This document shows positions 1-8,259 of a stretch of 17,167 nucleotides of DNA, piece by piece. The DNA lies in the NCBI GenBank assembly GCA_002403905.1, contig DHIR01000211.1, forward strand, positions 1 through 17,167, written 5' to 3'. Numbering within the stretch: the first letter of the stretch is position 1; every line of letters begins with the position of its first letter. Under the pieces are notes generated by a model. That model was not told the DNA's origin, made no database searches, and worked only from the letters and a program-made list of their open reading frames with translations. The stretch comes from Mucilaginibacter sp. UBA4741 (GTDB taxonomy: Bacteria > Bacteroidota > Bacteroidia > Sphingobacteriales > Sphingobacteriaceae). Position numbers and translations under genes: made by a program.

Positions 1-38
1 ACTATCAATATTCACATAAATGAATTATTTTCTTTATT

Positions 39-119
39 TTTGATAAAATCGTTCTATCAAATACGCTTAAAATCAATCAAACAGTTAGGGTACTTATAAG
101 GGTACTGACTTGATTTTAA
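39..119. repeat. Nested direct and inverted repeats at the GH32 break (att-like segment)
   Basis: Inside the AT-rich segment that replaces the GH32 3' end there are several paired motifs. GGGTACT occurs twice in direct orientation with a 12 bp period (88-94 and 100-106). These are flanked by a perfect 10 bp inverted repeat, TTAAAATCAA at 67-76 and TTGATTTTAA at 110-119. A further 7 bp inverted repeat, TTTGATA (39-45) and TATCAAA (55-61), has a 9 bp spacer and covers the stop codon. This resembles arm and core sites of tyrosine-recombinase attachment regions, but no integrase is visible in the window, so the role is inference. Confidence 0.45.
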
Positions 120-1013
120 ATTTGTAACACACACATTGTAAAGGCAATACAAAAAAATTAGTGAGCCCAGCGGGATCATCGAAGTTTCTGGAGTGAATTT
201 TGTGCCGTCAAATTGGCCTATGTAGTAAGCGCCGTTGCCATTTATCACCACCCATTTTTTGTTGACCTCGTTGCCGCCAACCGGCATTTGTATAATATCG
301 GGACACTCATAAAAGCCATCCATGCGGCTTAAAAAGTCCCATTTCAACAGATCATTAGATTTATAGAATTGGATGCCATTGCTCTCATAAACTACCATCC
401 GCCATGATTGATCGGGCTTGTGCCAAAATACATTGGGATCGCGCATATCATTATGGCTGGGGATAACCGGGTTGGCTTTATGCCTTATCCAGGTTTTACC
501 GGCATCGTTACTAAACGCTAATGCTACGCCTCGTCCATAATCGGTATAAAAAACAACCAGCGTTTTCTCTACGCCGCGGCGCAATTTTAAAGAGTTGTTC
601 CAATCCACAATACCGCTGCCACTGCCGGGGCGGTTATCAATAATACTGTTAGTAACGGGTGGTTCTTGCGTCCAAAATATGCAGTCATTACTGGTGGCAT
701 GTCCCCAGTTCTTGTTATCACGGCGTTGTTTTGACCATTCGTCAGACATGTAGAATAAATGGTAAGTGCCTTTATATTTAACCAACCCTGTAGCATCCGC
801 AATTTGCCCGGTAAGCGGGGTATAATGCACTTGCGGGCGCAAGGGCTGGTCGTAGTTCATGTTATCAAATACGTCCTTATAATCCAGGCGGTAGGGGTCG
901 GTGGTTTCTTGTCGTGGTTTCCTCTCCACGGTTTTTTTAGCCGTATCCGCCTGTATCGCGTAAGCGCCATAGTAATATAGAAATGCTGCTAAACAGCATA
1001 CTAATTTTTTCAT
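57..1013 (-). CDS. Truncated GH32 family fructan/sucrose hydrolase (probable pseudogene)
   Basis: Exported GH32 enzyme that would cleave beta-fructofuranosides such as levan, inulin or sucrose. Residues 1-20 look like a signal peptide. All three GH32 catalytic positions can be placed: nucleophile D73 in GQIADATG (normally WMNDPNG), transition-state stabiliser D192 in RDPN (191-194), and acid/base E236 in YECPD. Homology continues to about residue 283 (near base 165), in the segment reading FDGTKFTPETSMIP. The last 35 codons are unrelated, AT-rich sequence ending in TGA. GH32 proteins are usually about 450-550 residues, so the end of the five-bladed propeller and the C-terminal beta-sandwich are missing. 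The ATG is supported by the signal peptide directly behind it. With the fold incomplete it is probably inactive, although the frame itself is open. It lies downstream of czcA on the same strand, with no evident functional link. Family assignment is strong; exact substrate is unknown. Confidence 0.85.
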   Translation of the reverse strand: MKKLVCCLAAFLYYYGAYAIQADTAKKTVERKPRQETTDPYRLDYKDVFDNMNYDQPLRPQVHYTPLTGQIADATGLVKYKGTYHLFYMSDEWSKQRRDNKNWGHATSNDCIFWTQEPPVTNSIIDNRPGSGSGIVDWNNSLKLRRGVEKTLVVFYTDYGRGVALAFSNDAGKTWIRHKANPVIPSHNDMRDPNVFWHKPDQSWRMVVYESNGIQFYKSNDLLKWDFLSRMDGFYECPDIIQMPVGGNEVNKKWVVINGNGAYYIGQFDGTKFTPETSMIPLGSLIFLYCLYNVCVTNLKSSQYPYKYPNCLIDFKRI

Positions 1014-1160
1014 GATGGTTTTTGTTAATGATTGGCTTGATACAATGATAAATAAATGGCGATATAAAACGGTATAATATTTATATCAAAGCAGTTACAA
1101 ATCAATGGCGCCTATAAGCCAGAAAGGCTCCAAATCTTTCGACTTGAAGCCCTCTGTACA

Positions 1161-1184
1161 AAAACAAACCTAAACCTAGAGGTT
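1161..1184 (-). terminator. Possible weak terminator after czcA
   Basis: Immediately downstream of the czcA stop codon, read on the minus strand, a short hairpin AACC-TCTA-GGTT (bases 1184-1173; the neighbouring T and A may extend it) is followed by TAGGTTTGTTTTT. The stem is only 4-5 bp, so this is a weak intrinsic terminator at best. The remainder of the 1014-1186 gap shows no convincing promoter for the GH32 gene. Confidence 0.3.
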
Positions 1185-1186
1185 CT

Positions 1187-4100
1187 TTAACCGTGTACGG
1201 CGCCTATTTTTTTCAATAGTTTCCTGTTCTCACGTTTATGTATTAACCGATGTACCAATGCATAAATAACCGGCAATATTAATAGTGTAAGTACGGTAGA
1301 TGTTATCAGTCCGCCAATTACTACTACCGCCAGGGGTTTTTGTGTTTCGCTGCCTATACCGGTTGATATAGCCGCCGGCATTAAACCTATGGCGGCCATT
1401 AAAGCTGTCATTACTACCGGGCGAACGCGTGATATTACACCTTCCAGTATCGCGGTATCTAAAGGCATGTGCTCGTCCAGGTTCTTGCGGAATACCGATA
1501 TCAGGATCACTCCATTCTGGATACACACCCCAAACAAAGCGATAAACCCAATACCCGCCGATATACTAAAGTTAATACCCGTAATATGCAATGCCAGTAT
1601 ACCGCCAATTAATGCGAACGGCACATTCATAATAACCAATGATGCGTCCTTAACATTACCAAAGGTGATAAACAATATCAGGAAGATAACCAGCAAACAA
1701 ATTGGCACTACGTGCGCCAGTGTTTTTGATGCACGGGTTTGGTTCTCAAACTCACCCACCCATTGGGTCGAATATCCCTGATCCAGTTTTACCAGGCGGT
1801 TTACTTTTTGCTGCGCTTCGGCTATAGTACTTCCCAAATCGCGGCCACGGTTGGAGAACTTTACAGCAATGTGCCTCATGTTGTTATCACGGTAGATAAA
1901 TGCGGGGCCGGTTAATATTTTAATATCAGCAATTTCTTTTATAGCGATCTTTGAGCCGTTTAGCGTTGGCACCATCAGGTTTTCGATCTTATCCTGCGTA
2001 TCTCTAAATTGCTTTTGGTAACGTACCCGTATATCAAACCGGCGCTCGCCTTCATACAATTCAGTAGCGGCTTTACCGCCAATGGCCATTTCAATTACCG
2101 AGTTTGCATCGGCAGTAGCAACACCATAAAGCGCCATTTTACGCTGATCCAATTCTATCCTAAACTCGGGCTGGCCCAGGTTGCGCAATACACCCAAATC
2201 ATCAATACCCTTTACGGTTTTTAAAACTTTTAGCACTTCATTGGCTTTCCCATCCAACACCTTAAAATCTGGACCAAATATGTTAACCGCTAGCGCGGCA
2301 TTAACACCGGCAACGGCTTCTTCCACATTATCACGTATCGGTTGCGAATAGTTAAATACAGTACCCGGTATTTTGGTTAGCTGGGCATTCATCTGGTCTA
2401 TCAGGTCATCAGACGATACGCCTTTGGGCCAGTCCTTTTTATCTTTTAAGTCGACTTGTATCTGTACATCAAAAAAACCTTTCGGGTCGGTACCATCATT
2501 GGTGCGGCCTACCTGTGCCAGCGTTTGCTTCACCTCGGGGAACTTAGCCAGTATCTGCATCATTTTTTGGTTGATGCTCTCGGCCTCCGGTAATGATACA
2601 CTCATCGGCAGCTCGGCTTCCACCCATAGCGCGCCCTCATTCAGGTCGGGTAAAAACTCTGTCCCTAAAAACTTAGCCGAGAAGAAGGTTATCGCCATAA
2701 AAGCAACCGCAACGAAAATGCTTTTCTTAGGATGTTTATACGTGTAACCAAACAAGCGGCGTATGCCGTTCTCAAAAAACAGTACCACAACATTGTGTTT
2801 CTCGCGTACGTTCTTATTCAGCAGGATACTTGATAAAGCCGGCACCAATGTCAGCGTAAATATTAATGCGCCCAGTAAAGCAAAGCCTAATGTATAAGCC
2901 AGCGGCGAAAACATTTTACCCTCTACCTTTTGGAAAGCGAAGATCGGAATCAAGCAGGTGATGATGATTAGTTTGGAGAAAAAGATAGCTTTACCCATCT
3001 CGGCACCAACATTCTTAAACAGGCCCAGTTTAGCCAGTTTATTAAATTTCTCCATTCCCACTTCCCTGGCCCGATGATCGAGCGCCACGAATATGCCCTC
3101 CACCATCACCACGGCCCCGTCTATGATGATACCAAAATCAACCGCCCCCATCGATAGTAAATTGGCGCTCATGCCTTTAATACGCATACATATAAAGGCA
3201 AATAATAACGATAATGGGATGATGACAGCCACGATCAGCGTTGTACGCCAATCAGCCATGAACAGGAACACGATCACCGTTACCAGCACGATACCCTCTA
3301 ACAGATTATGTATTACCGTTTCGGTACAAAAATCCATCAGGTTGGTACGGTCATAAAAAGTATCGATCTTTACATCCTTTGGTAAAATATTATCGTTAAG
3401 GTCTTTTACCTTGGCACGTACGCGGTCCAATACATCGGCGGGGTTCTCGCCTTTACGCATTACAATAATGCCTTCAATAACATCTTTTTGTTTATCGCGG
3501 CTAACCTGGCCCAAACGTGGCAGGCCGGATTCCTTTATTTCGGCAACATCCTTGGTTAGTATGGGTACGTTATTTACATTTTTAATGATGATACTTTTCA
3601 TATCATCAATGTCATTGATGAGGCCGATACCCCGCACAACATACGCATGGTCGTTTTTCTCGATAACATCGCCACCAACATTTATGTTACTGCGGTTAAT
3701 AGCGGTAAACACATCTAACGATGTCAACCCATATTTTTGTAAAAGCGCCGGGTTAACACTAACCTCGTAAGCCTTTTCCTCGCCACCAAAACTATTAACA
3801 TCGGCTACGCCGGGTACAGATTTAAACTGACGGTCCAACACCCAATCCTGTATCGCGGTAAGCTCATGCAGTGATTTGGTTTTGCTTTTCAGGGTATAAC
3901 GATATATCTCGCCGGTTGGGCCGTATGGCGGCTCAATTTCGGGCTTTACGCCATCAGGCAGATCGGCATTAGCCAAGCGGCTCAATACTTGCTGGCGGGC
4001 AAATGCATCGTCCACATCATCATCAAAAATAATGCGGGTGTATGATAAACCAAATGCCGATGTGGTACGCAGGTTTGATTTTTTCTGTACCGAGTTTAAT

Positions 4101-4324
4101 ACCGTTTCTATCGGTATGGTTATCAGTTTCTCCACTTCTTCGGCACTGCGCCCCGGCCATTGCGCAATAATAATGATCTGCGTATTGGTTACATCGGGGA
4201 AAGTTTCAATAGGGGTATTGCTATAACTCCACACGCCTATGACAGCCAATATGGCCGTCATAAAAAACACAAAATAGCGGTGCTTTAGTGAGAAGTATAT
4301 TATATTTTTAATGAATTTATTCAT
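1187..4324 (-). CDS. czcA: HME-type RND heavy-metal efflux pump, CzcA-like
   Basis: Inner-membrane, proton-driven pump subunit of a tripartite heavy-metal exporter, 1045 residues, the normal length for the family. The N-terminus has the membrane-entry segment of RND proteins followed by TPIETFPDVTNTQI. The key motif in TM4 reads DFG(396-398)-III-DGA(402-404)-VVM-VE(408-409). DFGxxxDGAxxxVEN is the signature of the Co/Zn/Cd (CzcA) and related Ni/Co subfamilies, whereas Cu/Ag pumps of the CusA type have an IGxxxDAA form. D396, D402 and E409 correspond to the proton-relay acids D402, D408 and E415 of Cupriavidus CzcA. The usual Asn after VE is Gly here (VEG). The order C-B-A on one strand indicates a single transcript with the adaptor and channel. 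Divalent-cation export is likely; the exact metal cannot be read from the sequence. Confidence 0.93.
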   Translation of the reverse strand: MNKFIKNIIYFSLKHRYFVFFMTAILAVIGVWSYSNTPIETFPDVTNTQIIIIAQWPGRSAEEVEKLITIPIETVLNSVQKKSNLRTTSAFGLSYTRIIFDDDVDDAFARQQVLSRLANADLPDGVKPEIEPPYGPTGEIYRYTLKSKTKSLHELTAIQDWVLDRQFKSVPGVADVNSFGGEEKAYEVSVNPALLQKYGLTSLDVFTAINRSNINVGGDVIEKNDHAYVVRGIGLINDIDDMKSIIIKNVNNVPILTKDVAEIKESGLPRLGQVSRDKQKDVIEGIIVMRKGENPADVLDRVRAKVKDLNDNILPKDVKIDTFYDRTNLMDFCTETVIHNLLEGIVLVTVIVFLFMADWRTTLIVAVIIPLSLLFAFICMRIKGMSANLLSMGAVDFGIIIDGAVVMVEGIFVALDHRAREVGMEKFNKLAKLGLFKNVGAEMGKAIFFSKLIIITCLIPIFAFQKVEGKMFSPLAYTLGFALLGALIFTLTLVPALSSILLNKNVREKHNVVVLFFENGIRRLFGYTYKHPKKSIFVAVAFMAITFFSAKFLGTEFLPDLNEGALWVEAELPMSVSLPEAESINQKMMQILAKFPEVKQTLAQVGRTNDGTDPKGFFDVQIQVDLKDKKDWPKGVSSDDLIDQMNAQLTKIPGTVFNYSQPIRDNVEEAVAGVNAALAVNIFGPDFKVLDGKANEVLKVLKTVKGIDDLGVLRNLGQPEFRIELDQRKMALYGVATADANSVIEMAIGGKAATELYEGERRFDIRVRYQKQFRDTQDKIENLMVPTLNGSKIAIKEIADIKILTGPAFIYRDNNMRHIAVKFSNRGRDLGSTIAEAQQKVNRLVKLDQGYSTQWVGEFENQTRASKTLAHVVPICLLVIFLILFITFGNVKDASLVIMNVPFALIGGILALHITGINFSISAGIGFIALFGVCIQNGVILISVFRKNLDEHMPLDTAILEGVISRVRPVVMTALMAAIGLMPAAISTGIGSETQKPLAVVVIGGLITSTVLTLLILPVIYALVHRLIHKRENRKLLKKIGAVHG

Positions 4325-4331
4325 TTGTATC

Positions 4332-4415
4332 GTATCAAGTAATTAGTATCAAGTAGTAAGATGCTGTGGCGTGTATCAGGTTTGCGTATCAGTCTTGATA
4401 CTATGTACTTGATAC
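4332..4415. repeat. GTATCAAGT repeat cluster between czcB and czcA
   Basis: The 105 bp gap between czcA and czcB contains GTATCAAGT in direct orientation at 4332-4340 and 4346-4354, and its complement at 4394-4401 (8 bases, CTTGATAC) and 4407-4415. The second direct copy and the last inverted copy match over 10 bases (4346-4355 with 4406-4415), so the transcript can fold into a long hairpin. Partial GTATCAG copies lie between them. It may be a dispersed intergenic repeat or an RNA element that adjusts pump expression relative to the adaptor. Confidence 0.6.
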
Positions 4416-4429
4416 TTGCTGCTAAAAAA

Positions 4430-5527
4430 CTATTCGCTGGTTAGTGAATCATATAACAGCAACTGGTTTTTTGAAACAACCCTATCGCCGGGATTTAAGC
4501 CCGATGCAATGTAAGAGATCTCATCAACCGTTTTAATCACGCTAACCTCGCGCACTTTTAAGTCGCATTTGCTATTGTAAACCACTACATAATTTTTACT
4601 GCTATCAAAAATAACAGCCTTGGCCGGCACTGAAACCGCCTGCCTGTTTTCATTATTGGTGATAACTACATTGGTAAACATTTCGGGTTTTAACAACATA
4701 TCCGGGTTAGGCAGGGCTATCTTTATTTTCATTACCTTATTGTCAGGATCCAATACCGAGCTTATCTCGTTTACCTTACCTGTAAATACTTTACCCGGAT
4801 AAGCTATGGTGGTTACTTTAGCGGTATAACCTGTTTTAACTTTGCTGATGTCCGATTCAAAAACATTGGCCCAGATCCAAACATCTTTCATGTTTGATAT
4901 GGTGAACATGCTGCCGCTATTATCCTGGCGGATAAAACTGCCTGAGGTAATGTTCTTCTCAACCACATATCCGCTTTGCGGTGCTTTTATAACAAGCGTG
5001 CCGTTCTCACTGGTATTGCCGCCACCGTTTATGCTTAGCTGTTGTTTTACTTTACGATTTGCGGCTACCGCTTTGTTGTAATTCTCTTTAGCCTCGGTAT
5101 AATCACGCTCGCTTGATATGCCATTTTTATATAACGATTCGGCTTGATCTAGTTGGCGTTTAGCTACTGCTACGTCTGATTGGGTTGACGATAAGTCGGT
5201 ATAATTACCGGCTACATCGGCACTGCGCATTACGGCCAGAGTTTGCCCTTTGCTTACTTTATCGCCCAGGGATACTTTAACTTCTATAACCTGCCCGCTC
5301 GAAAAAGGGAACACTTTCACTACATTATTGTCATCGCTTGATACCACGCCGGATAGGGTTAGCTCATCCTTCATGGTACTGGTTTTGGCGGTATCAATAG
5401 TGACCATTTTTTGTAACGAATCACTTATACATACCTGCTTACTCTCAGGCGCATCGGGATTTTTGGGGGTGCATGAGGCTAAAAGCGCCATGCCGAAGAG
5501 ACCAATTAAAAACGTTTCTCTTTTCAT
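4430..5527 (-). CDS. czcB: RND efflux periplasmic adaptor lipoprotein, CzcB/CusB-like
   Basis: Membrane-fusion (adaptor) protein that bridges the RND pump and the outer-membrane channel. I chose the ATG at 5527 because it gives MKRETFLIGLFGMALLASC, an ideal lipoprotein signal with lipobox LLAS-C and the lipidated Cys at residue 19. ATG at 5542 or TTG at 5545 in the same frame would add only five or six residues. With this start the protein is 365 residues. After the lipid anchor come a beta-barrel/lipoyl half (VKVFPFSSGQVIEVKVSLGD), a helical hairpin (around residues 110-165, rich in Lys, Gln, Ala and Glu), the second lipoyl half (GTLVIKAPQSGYVVEK) and a beta-barrel segment (DVWIWANVFESDISKV). 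No His-rich N-terminal metal-binding extension is seen. It lies 27 nt downstream of czcC and 105 nt upstream of czcA. Confidence 0.9.
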   Translation of the reverse strand: MKRETFLIGLFGMALLASCTPKNPDAPESKQVCISDSLQKMVTIDTAKTSTMKDELTLSGVVSSDDNNVVKVFPFSSGQVIEVKVSLGDKVSKGQTLAVMRSADVAGNYTDLSSTQSDVAVAKRQLDQAESLYKNGISSERDYTEAKENYNKAVAANRKVKQQLSINGGGNTSENGTLVIKAPQSGYVVEKNITSGSFIRQDNSGSMFTISNMKDVWIWANVFESDISKVKTGYTAKVTTIAYPGKVFTGKVNEISSVLDPDNKVMKIKIALPNPDMLLKPEMFTNVVITNNENRQAVSVPAKAVIFDSSKNYVVVYNSKCDLKVREVSVIKTVDEISYIASGLNPGDRVVSKNQLLLYDSLTSE

Positions 5528-5554
5528 TGTTATATATGTCATCAATAGTTAGTA

Positions 5555-6829
5555 TTAAGGCTTTATTATGGTTGTCCCGGTGGCGAAATTCAGATCGGCA
5601 ATTGCCTTTTGCAGGTTATATCCCTGCTGTAGTATTTTTAGTTTGGTATCTTTATAGGTATCAAAAAAGTCAACAAACTCTATTAAGCCTATCTGCCTTT
5701 CTTTAAAGCTTTTTAACATGTTGCCAAACAGTTTATCGTATTGCTCATTAAAAGTGGCTTGCTGAGTCGAAAACAATTCCTGCGTTAACTGATATTGCCT
5801 CACGGCAGATACCACCTCGTTTTTAAGGCGCAGTTCGTTTTCTTTTACGGTATTTTCCTGGCTCTTTAAAGTAAATTCGGCCGATTTGATATTACCCTGG
5901 TTACGGTTAAAAGACGGCAATGGTAAACCTATTTGCAGGCCGTAATAATTAGGCGCGTAACTGCTGTTTTTATCGTAAGCTACGCCAACGGTAATATCAG
6001 GCGCGGCCAGTGCTTTTTGGTAAGACAGATCATGCGTGGCCGAGTTAAGCTGGTATTTGTTACCCAAATAATCTGCACGGTTAACTTTAGCCTGCTCGAT
6101 CAGGGCTGGAATATCCAGCCCTGTCGATTGGCGTTGTTGATCAGATATTATAGGGGTAAAATAAGTTGTTTCCTTGGCTCCCAAAAGGGTTTTTAATTCA
6201 GTTTGCAGATCATTGATCTGGCGGCTATTCTCTACACGGTCATTTTCAAGGCCAAATAATAAGGCCTTTAACCTTATCAGGTCCTTCATTGAGGTATTGC
6301 CGGCATCAAAAGATTTTTGGATACCACTAACCAAATTAGTTGCCGAGCTGATCTCCATCTGGTACACTTTAGCCTGGTCTATAAGGTTAGCCAGCTGGCT
6401 AAAATCTAACTGCAGGTTATAGCGCAGGTTACGCATCAGGTCATTAAAAGCGGCTTCCTGTACCTGGGCATTGTCTTTAGCAACCAGTACCTGCTTGCCG
6501 CGTTTACCGGCGGTAGTAAATACCTGGCTAAGCTGTACAAATACCTGCCCTAAACCCAGGTTATTATTATGATAAAAGAACTTTTTGCTGCCGCCATCAT
6601 AAATATTCTGGTCGGTGCTTAACGTAGGATTGTCCCACAATTTTGCCTGCACTATTAAAGCTTTTGACGCTTCAATATTATATTTCTGGGCAAGTAACTC
6701 CAGGTTATTAGCCAAAAATTGTTTTTCGGCATCCTGGAAGTTTAATGAAAGTGTATCAGTCTGTGCTTGTGCTTTAGTAGACGCAATAAAAATTAACAGG
6801 GGTATTAAAAAAACGAACCTAGAACGCAT
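5555..6829 (-). CDS. czcC: TolC-family outer-membrane efflux channel, CzcC-like
   Basis: Outer-membrane channel of the metal exporter, 424 residues. Residues 1-22 (MRSRFVFLIPLLIFIASTKA and following) form a Sec signal peptide. The mature part shows the two-fold OEP repeat: long amphipathic helices (for example DAEKQFLANNLELLAQKYN and AAFNDLMRNLRYNLQLDFSQL), then a second copy starting near DIPALIEQAKVNRADYLGNK with the conserved GLQIGLPLPSFNRNQGNI strand region. The last pattern is typical of CzcC/CusC-type proteins of Bacteroidota. It is the first structural gene of the C-B-A transcript and carries its own promoter and operator-like region upstream (6847-6894). Confidence 0.9.
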   Translation of the reverse strand: MRSRFVFLIPLLIFIASTKAQAQTDTLSLNFQDAEKQFLANNLELLAQKYNIEASKALIVQAKLWDNPTLSTDQNIYDGGSKKFFYHNNNLGLGQVFVQLSQVFTTAGKRGKQVLVAKDNAQVQEAAFNDLMRNLRYNLQLDFSQLANLIDQAKVYQMEISSATNLVSGIQKSFDAGNTSMKDLIRLKALLFGLENDRVENSRQINDLQTELKTLLGAKETTYFTPIISDQQRQSTGLDIPALIEQAKVNRADYLGNKYQLNSATHDLSYQKALAAPDITVGVAYDKNSSYAPNYYGLQIGLPLPSFNRNQGNIKSAEFTLKSQENTVKENELRLKNEVVSAVRQYQLTQELFSTQQATFNEQYDKLFGNMLKSFKERQIGLIEFVDFFDTYKDTKLKILQQGYNLQKAIADLNFATGTTIIKP

Positions 6830-6846
6830 AGTTTATATTAAAGGGC

Positions 6847-6894
6847 CAAAATTAAACTATGCCTAAGCGGCTAAAATTAGAATGGGATTAGAAT
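6847..6894 (-). promoter_or_regulatory. czcCBA promoter with 11-bp-period direct-repeat operator
   Basis: Read on the minus strand, directly after the sensor-kinase stop codon there is ATTCTAAT (6894-6887), a CCC spacer and a second ATTCTAAT (6883-6876). This is a perfect 8 bp direct repeat with 11 bp period. OmpR/PhoB-family regulators bind such one-turn-spaced direct repeats head to tail. A perfect Bacteroidota -7 box, TAATTTTG, follows at 6854-6847, while the -33 position carries only TTT instead of TTG and is covered by the second repeat. This is the layout of an activator-dependent promoter. The presumed regulator is the product of the gene at 8260-8940. Confidence 0.6.
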
Positions 6895-8259
6895 TTACTT
6901 AATCTGTGTAAATTTTACAGTGATACTTGTGCCCTTCCCCTCGGCAGATTCGGCATGGAGTGTGCCTTTAAAAAGCTGAATAATTTTTTGCGTAACGTAT
7001 AAACCAATGCCACTGCCGGCAAAATTATGCGAGTTGTTACCACGGTAAAATGATTTAAAAACCAGCTCCAGATCCTCGTTGGGTATGCCAATGCCGGAGT
7101 CTACAATTTGTATCCGGATCAACGATTCATCCGCATAAAAATTACACGTAACCGGTTGCTGATTGGAGAATTTAAAGGCATTGCTAATTAAATTATTTAA
7201 AGCGATAAAAAGCAACTGGTAGTTAGCATGGATAGTTAACATAGACTCATCATGGGGCATGTGCTCAATATTAATTTTTAATAAGCCTGCGCCAGGTTTA
7301 TGTAACCAGTAATCCTTCACTGTCCATAGCAACTCATCCATCCTAACCTGGCTTTGCTCGGCAATAGTATAGTCCATATCTACCTGGGCCAGCTCCATTA
7401 AGCCCGATATAGTATCGCGCAACCTTACAGACTCTTCTAATACCAGTTGCAAAGTCTTTTTAGTTTCCTCTGGGCCTTGCGCTTTATTAAGCGCCAATTC
7501 TACTTCGCCAATAATGCTGGTTACGGGTGTACGCAATTCATGCGAAGCATTGGCAACATACGTTCTTTGCAGTTCGAAAGCGTTTTCCAGATGTTCCAAC
7601 AAGCGGTTAAAGTTATTGGCCAGCTCGCTTATCTCGTCTTTACCCTTACCTTCATCTACACGTAAATGCAGGTTGGTTGATTTAATGCGTTGCATTTGCT
7701 GCACCACATTTTTTATGGGCGAAAGCGTATTCTGCGCCAGCCACCGGCTTACCAAAAACAAAGTTGCCGCTACTATTAAAAACACAATGATCATGGCTTC
7801 GCGTATCGAGTCGAGCTGCCGCTTACCTGTCTGGTCTATAGCCGAAACCAGGATAACAAAATTGCCCTGGTTGTCTTTATAGTAAATACCAACTACCTGG
7901 TTGTCTTTGTTGCTATAGGCTAAATAGTTGCGTTTTCTAACCGCTTCAATAGTTTTGCTATCCCAATATTGCTCATCGTCATTTATAAATGCGGCACTGT
8001 TGCGGTCGTCATATATCCGGGTTACTTCGTCATGCAGTTTTCTAACAAAACGGTTTCGGACCTTGCTTAGTGAATCGGGAGAAATCTCATCAGCTTTCAG
8101 ATAAAGTTGGGCTGCAATATTTGCCCTGTCATTTAAATGCGTATAAAAATCGTTATGTACAATGGTATAAACAGAAATATAAAGCGATACCATAACCCCC
8201 AGCAATATGCCCGAGCCTATTAAAGTAAAGTAAAGCGAAAGCCTGTCCTTTATTTTCAC
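6895..8259 (-). CDS. Two-component sensor histidine kinase (metal-responsive, CusS/CzcS-like)
   Basis: Membrane histidine kinase of 454 residues. TM1 is about residues 11-34, the periplasmic sensor 35-153, and TM2 about 155-171. A HAMP linker runs about 172-225. HisKA has the phospho-acceptor H240 in ASHELRTP. The ATPase domain has an N box around N356/N360, G1 DSGIGIP (387-393) and G2 GSGIGL (415-420). All catalytic motifs are intact. The start codon is GTG at 8259: the preceding in-frame codon is the TAG stop of the regulator, so no earlier start is possible and the two genes are probably translationally coupled. Position before czcCBA suggests it senses the exported metal in the periplasm. 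The sensor domain contains no obvious Cys/His metal cluster, so the ligand is inferred from context only. Confidence 0.92.
   Translation of the reverse strand: MKIKDRLSLYFTLIGSGILLGVMVSLYISVYTIVHNDFYTHLNDRANIAAQLYLKADEISPDSLSKVRNRFVRKLHDEVTRIYDDRNSAAFINDDEQYWDSKTIEAVRKRNYLAYSNKDNQVVGIYYKDNQGNFVILVSAIDQTGKRQLDSIREAMIIVFLIVAATLFLVSRWLAQNTLSPIKNVVQQMQRIKSTNLHLRVDEGKGKDEISELANNFNRLLEHLENAFELQRTYVANASHELRTPVTSIIGEVELALNKAQGPEETKKTLQLVLEESVRLRDTISGLMELAQVDMDYTIAEQSQVRMDELLWTVKDYWLHKPGAGLLKINIEHMPHDESMLTIHANYQLLFIALNNLISNAFKFSNQQPVTCNFYADESLIRIQIVDSGIGIPNEDLELVFKSFYRGNNSHNFAGSGIGLYVTQKIIQLFKGTLHAESAEGKGTSITVKFTQIK

Noticed and set aside
1104..1130. ATGGCGCCTATAAG resembles the 3' core of the fluoride riboswitch
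   Set aside because: No P1 stem or pseudoknot partner lies upstream and no fluoride gene follows; GGCGCC is a short palindrome likely to occur by chance.
2373..3770. Open frames on the plus strand opposite czcA (2373-2747, 3093-3356, 3411-3770)
   Set aside because: They are antisense shadows of a well-supported pump gene and have no recognisable domain or promoter.
1187..4324. Copper/silver pump CusA
   Set aside because: The TM4 motif is DFGxxxDGA, the divalent-cation type, not the IGxxxDAA form of Cu/Ag pumps.
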